This document shows, in pieces, positions 1-5,417 of a stretch of DNA of 5,417 nt. Made by a program: the position numbers and the translations under genes. Source of the stretch: Spirochaeta sp. (GTDB lineage: Bacteria; Spirochaetota; Spirochaetia; Sphaerochaetales; Sphaerochaetaceae); NCBI GenBank assembly GCA_020054965.1, contig JAIMZO010000124.1, positions 1 to 5,417 on the forward strand. The letters are read 5' to 3'. Under the pieces are notes generated by a model. That model saw only the letters and a program-made list of their open reading frames with translations, was not told the origin of the DNA and did not search any database. Within the stretch, counting starts at the first letter, position 1; each line of letters starts with the position of its first letter.

Positions 1-761
1 ATGCTCTTGAAACCTTCAAGATACATCTGGTAGACCAGCGTCTGTGTTGAACGGAACGGCCCCCCTTCGGTGAGGATGAGCACAGGGGAAGAAATAAGCA
101 TGGCATCCTTGATATTGGTGATCAAAACGAATACCACGGTTGGGCCGATCAGAGGAAAAATAAGGTAGCGAAAAGTCTGAAAAGGAGAAGCACCTTCAAT
201 CTGGGCTACCTCGATCAAATCCTTGGGGACATTACGGAGAGCGGCATGGAACAACAAGAAGTTGAACCCAAAATCAAGGTATACTCCAGCGATGACCAAG
301 AGAGCCATTGCAGCTTTGGGATTGCTGAACCATTGGATACTGGTTCCAAGCAAATGATTCACAATACCAAGAGAGGGATTGAAGATCATCTTGAAAATCA
401 TCATGGATGAGGAGAGCCCGACTGCAAGGGGAAGGAAGAAAAATACCTGGTTCAAGGTAGCGAGCTTTCCTTTTCTGTTTGCAAGTAGGGCTGCAGAAAG
501 GCAGAGAAACATATTTGCTGGGACAAAAAAAAGCGTAAACCGGAGTGTGTTGGACAAGCTGTCCTGGAAGGATTGACTGGCGAAGAGCCGGGTATAGTAT
601 TCCAGCCCAACAAACTTGAGTCTCTCTCCCATGATTGATACGGTATGAAAACTATTGAGGATGGTTACAAGAAAAGGACGATAGCTGAAAACCATCGCCA
701 AGATCAAAGCTGGGAGTATGAGTAAGTAAGGCCGAGCCTTGTATGTCCATCGTCTCTTCAT
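1..761 (-). CDS. Carbohydrate ABC transporter permease, MalF/UgpA type (partial, C-terminus beyond left edge)
   Basis: Inner-membrane permease subunit of a binding-protein-dependent sugar importer, read leftward from an ATG at 759-761; 253 codons are visible and the frame stays open at the window edge. By family length about 35-45 residues are missing. The protein starts with a basic stretch (MKRRWTYKAR) followed by a first membrane helix at about residues 11-30; further helices lie at about 70-92, 104-125, 150-172 and 197-222. The cytoplasmic EAA loop, which docks on the ATPase, is at residues 184-203 (E184-V-A186, G190 and P203 of the consensus). The LT-EGGP motif typical of MalF/UgpA-like permeases is at 231-235. 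An AAAGGA Shine-Dalgarno (772-777) sits 10 bases before the start. No binding-protein gene precedes it here; a partner permease is expected further left. The substrate cannot be told from sequence. Confidence 0.93.
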   Translation of the reverse strand, partial: MKRRWTYKARPYLLILPALILAMVFSYRPFLVTILNSFHTVSIMGERLKFVGLEYYTRLFASQSFQDSLSNTLRFTLFFVPANMFLCLSAALLANRKGKLATLNQVFFFLPLAVGLSSSMMIFKMIFNPSLGIVNHLLGTSIQWFSNPKAAMALLVIAGVYLDFGFNFLLFHAALRNVPKDLIEVAQIEGASPFQTFRYLIFPLIGPTVVFVLITNIKDAMLISSPVLILTEGGPFRSTQTLVYQMYLEGFKS

Positions 762-771
762 GAATATACGT

Positions 772-777
772 TCCTTT
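772..777 (-). promoter_or_regulatory. Ribosome binding site of the ABC permease
   Basis: AAAGGA on the minus strand, 10 bases before the ATG at 759-761. It supports this start, and the basic N-terminus followed directly by the first membrane helix fits as well. Confidence 0.6.
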
Positions 778-847
778 GACGATACTACCCCCTTTTGGGA
801 GGGAGGGACAAGGTTGAAAAAGGTGTAAATGCTGTATTTGGAACGAA

Positions 848-876
848 ATAGTTTACGTTGACAACCTCTACGTCAA
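848..876 (-). promoter_or_regulatory. Possible sigma-70 promoter of the permease operon
   Basis: TTGACG (minus strand, 876-871) is a good -35 box. A 17-base spacer leads to AACTAT (853-848), which matches only half of the -10 consensus, so the assignment is weak. The -35 box lies inside one arm of the dyad at 871-899, which would let a bound regulator block it. It would give a 5' leader of roughly 80 bases before the permease start. Confidence 0.3.
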
Positions 877-899
877 GTTTTTGCATGCAATACTTGACG
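871..899. promoter_or_regulatory. 29-bp dyad, candidate operator for the sugar permease operon
   Basis: Outer arms CGTCAAG (871-877) and CTTGACG (893-899) are perfect inverted repeats. Between them lies the perfect 10-bp palindrome TTGCATGCAA (881-890), almost concentric with the arms. The site is about 110 bases upstream of the permease start and overlaps its best -35 candidate. Sugar ABC operons are often controlled by LacI- or GntR-type repressors binding such palindromes; which family acts here is not shown. A second small palindrome, GTTGACAAC (857-865), lies just downstream on the permease side. Confidence 0.5.
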
Positions 900-928
900 C
901 ACTGATCGCCTTGGTTAAGTTTATTCAG

Positions 929-956
929 TGGTATGGGCATAAGGCCAGAAATACCA
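929..956. other. Nested stem-loop after the Wzi-like gene
   Basis: TGGTAT (929-934) pairs perfectly with ATACCA (951-956), and inside this GGC (936-938) pairs with GCC (944-946) around a 5-base loop. A wider pairing of ACTGAT (901-906) with ATCAGT (957-962) competes with it. It lies 24 bases beyond the stop of the minus-strand barrel gene and may protect or end that transcript. No T-run follows on the minus strand, so it is not a canonical intrinsic terminator. Confidence 0.35.
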
Positions 957-979
957 ATCAGTGAGGTAAGAAAAACCGG

Positions 980-2398
980 CTAGAAACGTTTGGTTACCCC
1001 AACGAGTATCTGGAAATCATCGGTATACCCGCTTGCACTTCCACTCGGTCGGTCATATGTCCTTCTTCCAATCCAATTGACCTGACCAAATAATTCCAGG
1101 TTTGGAATATCGGTATAGTAGGTACCACCAAGGCCGACGATCAAACGCTCTGTGATATTATCCCCTGAGGGCGAGGGACCTGAAATGTTAGGATCATTAT
1201 CATTATTTGTTGTATCATTCTCATCCTCAGCCTCATGATGGGCAGCAAGGTAGTCCAGCTTTCCTTGGCGGTGGATGGTGAGTGAGGAGGTGATGTTCAC
1301 CTTCCCAGGAAGGAGATAGTCCAATCTTGCTTGGTAGACCTTGCTGTCAGAACCCCAGCTGTACCCCAAGTAGTCGATGATGACAGGACGCAAATGAGCC
1401 TGGTTCTTGATCAAATCTCTTGCTACAAGGAAATCTACGTGATGTCTTAGATACATCGCAGGGTCAGTAGATGCTGCTTCAAGACCGAATGTAAAATACC
1501 CCTTTTGGGCATCCCATGAGTATGAGCCAGAAACCAGGAACGCCAGAGCGTTTGCAGTAGCAGCTCCCTCGCTTGATAATTGGAACTGGTCAAGCGCAAA
1601 CTGGCCATGGAATGCGAGCCCAGGGAGGGGAGTGATGTCAGCTTCGAGACTGGCGATTGAGTTTACCTGTTCAACGTGAAAGAGGTTGTGGTAGATATAG
1701 GTTGGGTCGATATATTGCAGGCTGAGCCCATCCTGGTTTGCCATTACATTCTCACTGATGGAGATTCGAGCCCACACCGCTGGGTTGAACTCAAAGCGGT
1801 GGGCGAGGAAGATACGCGGGCTTTTCCCTGTCTGGCTTACATCAGGAAAGAAGAGGTAGAGCAGTTGTGCCTTAAACGTTTCATTGAAGAAGGACGCAGT
1901 AAGTCCGGTATGATTGGAGATATGATCCCCTACTACCAGGTTGCCACTCTCTCCCGCTCCCCAGGAGTAGGCCCCGCGACCCAAGCTGATAGCCCACCAG
2001 GGACCTGCATAGGTCATCTGTGAGTGGCGGGGGAAGTCTGGCTCAAGAGGGGATCCGAAGAGTGGAAGGTTGCTGCTGAATGTTCTTCTGTAGAGGGTCG
2101 CATCAGGAACAAGGAAAGCATCATCTTGGTCAAGAATAGCCCCAATCCCCCAATCAGGTAGATCATTATTTACAGGGTCTACACCCTCAATATATGCCCC
2201 GACTCCTGCCTGCAGGGAGGTCTCGAAGAGGAAGGAGGAGGAGAACTGCATGGAAAGGGTAAGGTCGAGGAAGGGTTTCCTTTCATCATAGCTGTAGATC
2301 CAGTCATCATAGGAGGTGAAATCCTGGTCATTGGTATGGACGTATGATTCAAGATTAATGGTAGGTGGTAGGGGAAATACGATACGAGAAGGTCTCAT
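980..2398 (-). CDS. Barrel fragment of the Wzi-like outer-membrane protein (lacks its own signal peptide)
   Basis: Open frame of 472 codons if counted from the ATG at 2398, which overlaps the upstream fragment by 44 bases. This ATG directly follows an in-frame TAG and has no Shine-Dalgarno at a usable distance (the nearest GGAAGGA is 19 bases away). It encodes no signal sequence, so I doubt it is a real start; residues 1-13 are an out-of-frame reading. From about residue 14 the sequence shows alternating amphipathic strands rich in Tyr, Phe, Trp and Gly, as in a porin-like barrel. WWAISLGRGAYSWGAGESGN at about 133-153 resembles the conserved WG-G segment of the Wzi family. The chain ends LVGVTKRF with a terminal Phe, typical of outer-membrane proteins. 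Residues 387-404 form a very acidic, Asn-rich loop, probably facing outward. Confidence 0.8.
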   Translation of the reverse strand: MRPSRIVFPLPPTINLESYVHTNDQDFTSYDDWIYSYDERKPFLDLTLSMQFSSSFLFETSLQAGVGAYIEGVDPVNNDLPDWGIGAILDQDDAFLVPDATLYRRTFSSNLPLFGSPLEPDFPRHSQMTYAGPWWAISLGRGAYSWGAGESGNLVVGDHISNHTGLTASFFNETFKAQLLYLFFPDVSQTGKSPRIFLAHRFEFNPAVWARISISENVMANQDGLSLQYIDPTYIYHNLFHVEQVNSIASLEADITPLPGLAFHGQFALDQFQLSSEGAATANALAFLVSGSYSWDAQKGYFTFGLEAASTDPAMYLRHHVDFLVARDLIKNQAHLRPVIIDYLGYSWGSDSKVYQARLDYLLPGKVNITSSLTIHRQGKLDYLAAHHEAEDENDTTNNDNDPNISGPSPSGDNITERLIVGLGGTYYTDIPNLELFGQVNWIGRRTYDRPSGSASGYTDDFQILVGVTKRF

Positions 2399-2675
2399 CT
2401 ACTTGGTGAAATGAGTTTCCTTCCATTCTCTGGTATGCTGTATCCCATAGGTCCTGATAGGGGGTGTCTTCCTCGATTGCATCAAGGATTGCTAGTGCCT
2501 CATAAGTGTTCCATGGACGACTCGTGGAGGGAAGTGCACGGCCAGAAAGCTGGTAGAGTAAATCAATCTCCTCATAGATGGGGGAGGAGAGAGGAATCTG
2601 GGCAGGGGATACCGCAGCCAAGGGGAATATTCCTATACATACAAGAATCATCAGTACTGCAATACGATATTTCAT
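2355..2675 (-). CDS. N-terminal fragment of the Wzi-like outer-membrane protein (signal peptide plus periplasmic segment)
   Basis: 106 codons. The ATG at 2673-2675 is preceded by a strong GGAAGG (2684-2689) at 8 bases, so this is the real translation start of the split gene. Residues 1-25 form a Sec signal peptide: basic MKYR, a hydrophobic core, and probable cleavage near AAVS-PA or after Q26. Residues 30-72 (IYEEIDLLYQLSG, RPWNTYEALAILDAIEE) look helical and match the short region that precedes the barrel in Wzi-like proteins. The last three residues (TYH) are out of frame, produced by the duplication at 2359-2372, after which TAA stops translation. Alone it would be a short exported peptide with no barrel. 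Confidence 0.8.
   Translation of the reverse strand: MKYRIAVLMILVCIGIFPLAAVSPAQIPLSSPIYEEIDLLYQLSGRALPSTSRPWNTYEALAILDAIEEDTPYQDLWDTAYQRMEGNSFHQVDETFSYRISPTTYH
2359..2372. repeat. Perfect 7-bp tandem duplication (TGGTAGG x2) at the frameshift
   Basis: TGGTAGG occupies 2359-2365 and again 2366-2372 (CCTACCA twice on the coding strand). Seven bases shift the frame by +1. Loss of one copy would rejoin the two halves of the barrel gene into a single frame. This is the only reading I found in which signal peptide and barrel connect smoothly without extra residues. Confidence 0.85.
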
Positions 2676-2808
2676 GAATCACACCTTCCATACTATTCTC
2701 TTCCTCTACTGTAGAACATGGGTGGTAAAAAGAAAAGCAAGGAAAGAAACATTCCTGCCGTGAAATAGTGAATACCCACTTCCCAGAAAGGAAAAATTAT
2801 CTGAAGAT
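2676..2808. promoter_or_regulatory. Divergent intergenic region between the barrel gene and the 585-residue gene
   Basis: These 133 bases must hold the start signals of both divergent genes. The plus strand is purine-rich between about 2721 and 2750. I see no convincing -35/-10 pair in either direction. Small inverted repeats occur (AGGAA/TTCCT at about 2740-2755; AGTG/CACT at 2767-2780), but they are too short to call as operators. Confidence 0.35.
2684..2689 (-). promoter_or_regulatory. Ribosome binding site of the Wzi-like gene
   Basis: GGAAGG on the minus strand, 8 bases before ATG 2675. It is the best translation signal in the window and fixes the start of the split gene. Confidence 0.65.
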
Positions 2809-4566
2809 ATGGGTATGGAAATACCAGCCGCTATTAAGAAAGCTTGTGATACATTTTCCAGACAATATGTAGCCTTGGAAGAATATTTCGACGATTATAT
2901 CATGGATAATGAATCCACTCTGAAGCTTGTAAAATCGTTTATTGACTCCCTGATTGAACTGGTTTCTGATGCAGAAGCATATGTGGAAGCCCTGGCTACC
3001 CAGTATGCTGATGCTCTGATACTTACAAACCCGAAAGCTATCAGTCGCATACGTTCTGCGAATGTTGATACACTCTCCAGTGAGTTGCTTGATACGCTCA
3101 CTGCATGGGAAGAAAACCCCGGATTTTTCTGTTTCTTCACCATACAGGAACGTATCTGCAAGGATTTCTTTGCGATTGAGGATTGCATTACCGGTAACAC
3201 CTACAAGCTCTATAGCCCAAGTTTGCAGGATCTACAGGAAAAACGTGAAAGCAGGAATGTACATTATCTCGCGCTCATGATGAACAATGGAGAGTGTCTC
3301 CAGGCAAGCGGAACGCTTCATTATACGCACTATTCTTCTTCTGATATCGACTTTCTTTGTAACACGTTTGATGCAACCACGTTCTCTTCCTCAGGTTTGA
3401 CTGGTTTGTTGCTCCGGCACCCTACTGCAATGTACTATCTCGATTTCCAGATTCCTGGCAATGAATTGGTACATAATGGACATATCCTTGCAGTTTTTTA
3501 CATATCAGTACCGAGACTCTCCTATACGTTTGACCCTGATTACTGGACTATTGACAACAGAGGGAAAGTAGCTTCCTATGGCCTGGAAAGATCCTCAGAT
3601 GCCATGCGCTCCGCTTACCCAGATGAAACTTTCTGGAATGATATTGCAATGGCAGGAATGCGTGTGTTTAAGATGGAGAAGCATTGGGTAGTTCTCGCCC
3701 TCTACAGTCAAGCGTTTGAGGCTCTCTTGACCATCCTTGGCCTATCACGAGATACAGAGCCGGTGAGTGTAGCATTGTCATTGGTATTACATCTACAGAA
3801 GCATGCAAAACGGCTTCCTTGGACGCCATTTTCTCTGCTTCCTGAGGAAGAGATGCATCAGGAGAGTAATCAAGAGATGGATATGACAGCTCTCAATACC
3901 TTCTTCGGGAAATACAGCGAAGCATACAACAATGGAAAACCCTTTGACTTAGTATCGGAAGCAAGGAAACTTGGAATTGATGAGGATTTGGCCAAGGATC
4001 TCATTGAACAAATGCAGAAGAAACGGGAAAGCCGAGATTACCAAGTTCCCGAAGCAGAAGTGAAGTACCGTCTGGAGGGATGGCCGGTTCCTTCTCCAGC
4101 CGAGAGAGATGTATTTGATGATGGAATTCTCTCTCCTGAACTGTTCCTTACTCTCGATAGTGATGAAACAGATGATGCATTCAATGTGCTGAGTGGGAAT
4201 CAGTGGAAAGAAGAAATCGAAGAAATGGGACTGTTCTTCTTCCTACAGGATGCATTCAGTGAGGAATTTTATGATGATGGGGTTACCATCCTCAACACAT
4301 TTCTTTGGATTCTCTTGCACTTGAGCGAGCAAAAGGTGCTTGTACGCTCTATTGCGCTGGAAATCTTTTGTCTCTTTCCCTTTCTTAATGATTTCTATGA
4401 GTTTGAAGACTTTGTGGAACGTTTTAGTGAGAAAGTGTACAAGCTGTTCTGTCGAACTTCGCTCTGCACGATTACACATCGTGTGAAACGGGAGGAAAGA
4501 AAGAGGGGCCTGTACACGGTACAAGCCTCATCCTTCTTAAAATCAATTATCTCACCAATTGGTTAA
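2809..4566 (+). CDS. Protein of unknown function, 585 residues, soluble, largely helical
   Basis: I do not recognise this protein. It has no signal peptide and no clear membrane helix, so it is probably cytoplasmic. Residues 1-105 are helix-rich and acidic. Residues 118-175 (FFAIEDCITGNTYKLYSPSLQ, then NNGECLQASG) read like a small beta domain faintly resembling the N-terminal part of some SEC-C-type proteins, but no Cys-rich SEC-C motif follows. Residues 225-255 hold an aromatic stretch (FYISVPRLSYTFDPDYW). A charged linker is at about 345-430, and a hydrophobic helical region at 465-555 is followed by a basic tail (HRVKREERKRG). KRESR occurs twice (145-149, 405-409), probably by chance. The start is uncertain: AAAGGA (2787-2792) is 16 bases from ATG 2809, while a weak GAAG suits ATG 2815 better. 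The gene stands alone, divergent from the barrel gene and convergent with gltS. Confidence 0.85.
   Translation: MGMEIPAAIKKACDTFSRQYVALEEYFDDYIMDNESTLKLVKSFIDSLIELVSDAEAYVEALATQYADALILTNPKAISRIRSANVDTLSSELLDTLTAWEENPGFFCFFTIQERICKDFFAIEDCITGNTYKLYSPSLQDLQEKRESRNVHYLALMMNNGECLQASGTLHYTHYSSSDIDFLCNTFDATTFSSSGLTGLLLRHPTAMYYLDFQIPGNELVHNGHILAVFYISVPRLSYTFDPDYWTIDNRGKVASYGLERSSDAMRSAYPDETFWNDIAMAGMRVFKMEKHWVVLALYSQAFEALLTILGLSRDTEPVSVALSLVLHLQKHAKRLPWTPFSLLPEEEMHQESNQEMDMTALNTFFGKYSEAYNNGKPFDLVSEARKLGIDEDLAKDLIEQMQKKRESRDYQVPEAEVKYRLEGWPVPSPAERDVFDDGILSPELFLTLDSDETDDAFNVLSGNQWKEEIEEMGLFFFLQDAFSEEFYDDGVTILNTFLWILLHLSEQKVLVRSIALEIFCLFPFLNDFYEFEDFVERFSEKVYKLFCRTSLCTITHRVKREERKRGLYTVQASSFLKSIISPIG
4505..4529 (-). 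terminator. Possible intrinsic terminator of gltS, inside the 3' end of the convergent gene
   Basis: On the minus strand GGCTTGTAC (4527-4519) pairs with GTACAGGCC (4515-4507) around a CGT loop: nine pairs, one of them a U-G wobble. The wobble becomes a C-A mismatch in the plus-strand RNA, so the hairpin is stronger for leftward transcription. The tail CCTCTTTCTTTCC is only moderately T-rich. It lies about 35 bases after the gltS stop, where a terminator is expected. Confidence 0.4.
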
Positions 4567-5417
4567 TCCTCGGTGTAGAAATAGGTCTTTGGTTTGATGA
4601 ATGCACGTTTCTTGGCAATGATCATATAGGAGATGATTGAAGCGAGCAAGTAGACTCCGCTGATCACAATTGCCCACCCGAATAGTGCGGGATTGTTCTT
4701 GGTTACACTGAACGCCGGGAGGTTGATACTCAGAATGATTGGAATGGCCAGGATAAAGACAATTCCTACCGAATAGAGATAATCTGTGGCAACCGGTGTC
4801 TCAAACTCCTTGTCGACCACACGCAGCAGTGCCAGCCCGGTGGGGAGCGTTCCTGTTGCTGAACCGTAGATGACCAACATCCTGAAGAATTGATGGTCAT
4901 CATAGAGCCGTGAACAGTACCAGGGTAGAATAACCATGGTGATGAAGAGTCCTACCAGGGTAAGGATAAGGATAGGGATCCAATATCCCTGTACAGCAAC
5001 CAAGCTGATCGCACCAAGTGAAGATGCAACGGTCAAGTCGACAGAGAGGCCGCTTAAGCGGTTACATGTTGCGTTGTCGATGGTGGTCTCGACCTTGAAC
5101 AGCTTCATGAGCATCTTGACGCCCAGTGCGCTGAATGAGCTGAATACAAAATTGATACCCCACAGGCTGTTTGCGAGTTCAGTGCCCAAGGGGCCGATAA
5201 GACCAAGGAGCGCAGAAAGCCCGGTAAGGAAAGACCAGCTAACCAGATAAGTCACCATGATCAGTGCAATGTGGTAGGTCATGGAGTCCATCGACTCTCC
5301 ATCAGTGGATAGGTAGGAACCCACAGGACGTTCATGTTGCGCTCTACTGAAAAACCCGGTTCTTACGCTTCTTTCATTGATATGTTTCGCCTGTTCTTTC
5401 CCAATCCAACCGCGTTT
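4563..5417 (-). CDS. gltS: Sodium:glutamate symporter, ESS/GltS family (partial, N-terminus beyond right edge)
   Basis: Inner-membrane Na+-coupled glutamate uptake carrier of the ESS family (TC 2.A.27). The visible 284 residues are the C-terminal part; family members are about 400 residues or more. The frame is open through 5417, so the in-frame GTG at 5322-5324 and later ATGs are internal and not starts. Visible residues 1-47 form a basic hydrophilic segment, fitting the cytoplasmic loop in the middle of GltS. Membrane segments follow at about 49-75, 84-105, 126-143, 146-165, 215-235 and 245-267. The conserved motif is GSATGTLPTGLALLRVVD (185-202) followed by TPVATDYLYSVGI, the second pore-lining signature of the family. 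The protein ends with a hydrophilic KKRAFIKPKTYFYTED tail. Substrate is inferred from family; related carriers may differ. Its stop overlaps that of the convergent gene. Confidence 0.85.
   Translation of the reverse strand, partial: KRGWIGKEQAKHINERSVRTGFFSRAQHERPVGSYLSTDGESMDSMTYHIALIMVTYLVSWSFLTGLSALLGLIGPLGTELANSLWGINFVFSSFSALGVKMLMKLFKVETTIDNATCNRLSGLSVDLTVASSLGAISLVAVQGYWIPILILTLVGLFITMVILPWYCSRLYDDHQFFRMLVIYGSATGTLPTGLALLRVVDKEFETPVATDYLYSVGIVFILAIPIILSINLPAFSVTKNNPALFGWAIVISGVYLLASIISYMIIAKKRAFIKPKTYFYTED

Larger units (their letters stand above)
980..2675 (-). pseudogene. Wzi-like outer-membrane beta-barrel protein, split by a +1 frameshift
   Basis: One gene read in two frames. The first 106 codons (from ATG 2675) carry the signal peptide and N-terminal domain and end at TAA 2355-2357; the barrel continues in the next frame to TAG 980-982. 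The frame change falls on two adjacent copies of CCTACCA (minus strand, 2372-2359). Removing one copy leaves 1689 bases, a 562-residue protein reading ...FSYRISPTINLESY... across the join. Such a protein has a signal sequence (about residues 1-25), a short helical region with Wzi-like wording (SSPIYEEIDLLYQLSG; RPWNTYEA), then a barrel with the segment SLGRGAYSWGAGESGNL and a C-terminal Phe as the assembly signal. The Wzi family sits in the outer membrane and in enteric bacteria helps anchor capsule polysaccharide; the role here is inferred and the exact family is moderately sure. Confidence 0.75.

Noticed and set aside
379..576. 65-codon plus-strand open frame
   Set aside because: Antisense to the ABC permease, whose frame is continuous and has clear family motifs.
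790..805. CCC-TTTT-GGG stem-loop in the permease leader
   Set aside because: Only three firm pairs; too weak for a terminator or attenuator.
1676..2023. 115-codon plus-strand open frame
   Set aside because: It lies entirely inside the barrel gene on the opposite strand, has no Shine-Dalgarno and a composition unlike a real protein; it is a shadow.
2355..2398. Programmed ribosomal frameshift joining the two halves of the barrel gene
   Set aside because: No +1 slippery codon or stop-codon context of a known type is seen at the join, whereas the 7-bp tandem duplication explains the shift fully. Not excluded without proteomics.
2411..2763. Plus-strand open frames of 88 and 61 codons opposite the start of the barrel gene
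   Set aside because: They overlap the signal-peptide fragment, whose start has a strong ribosome site; their translations show no protein-like pattern.
3241..4035. KRESR repeated twice in the 585-residue protein
   Set aside because: Five residues, flanks unrelated, and DNA copies differ; most likely chance.
5322..5324. GTG as the start of gltS, giving a 253-residue protein
   Set aside because: The frame continues upstream without a stop to the window edge and a 253-residue ESS carrier would lack half of its membrane core; the gene is simply cut by the edge.

Overview
The window looks like a chromosomal stretch of a Gram-negative, saccharolytic bacterium of moderate GC content. A spirochaete of the Sphaerochaeta/Treponema type is my best guess. 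This rests on the combination of a carbohydrate ABC permease, a Wzi-like outer-membrane barrel and an ESS-family glutamate symporter. It is an inference from gene style, not a proven assignment. I see no rRNA, tRNA, CRISPR array, insertion sequence or phage gene.

Layout from left to right. (1) Positions 1-761, minus strand: most of a MalF/UgpA-type sugar ABC transporter permease, cut by the left edge. (2) Positions 762-979: a control region with a 29-bp dyad (871-899) that overlaps a possible -35 box for the permease, and a nested stem-loop (929-956) just after the next gene. (3) Positions 980-2675, minus strand: one outer-membrane beta-barrel gene resembling the capsule-assembly Wzi family, broken into two overlapping reading frames. 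The break coincides with a perfect 7-bp tandem duplication (2359-2372). Removing one copy restores a single 562-residue protein with a signal peptide and a C-terminal Phe. (4) Positions 2676-2808: a short divergent intergenic region. (5) Positions 2809-4566, plus strand: a 585-residue soluble protein that I do not recognise. (6) Positions 4563-5417, minus strand: the C-terminal part of a GltS-type sodium:glutamate symporter, still open at the right edge. Its stop codon overlaps that of the preceding gene in a shared TTAA.

The genes do not form one pathway. The permease opens a leftward sugar-uptake operon, the Wzi-like gene appears to be its own unit, and the 585-residue gene is a monocistronic rightward unit facing the symporter tail to tail. 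The most interesting observation is the reversible-looking 7-bp duplication that switches off a surface protein. No obvious new multi-gene system is visible.
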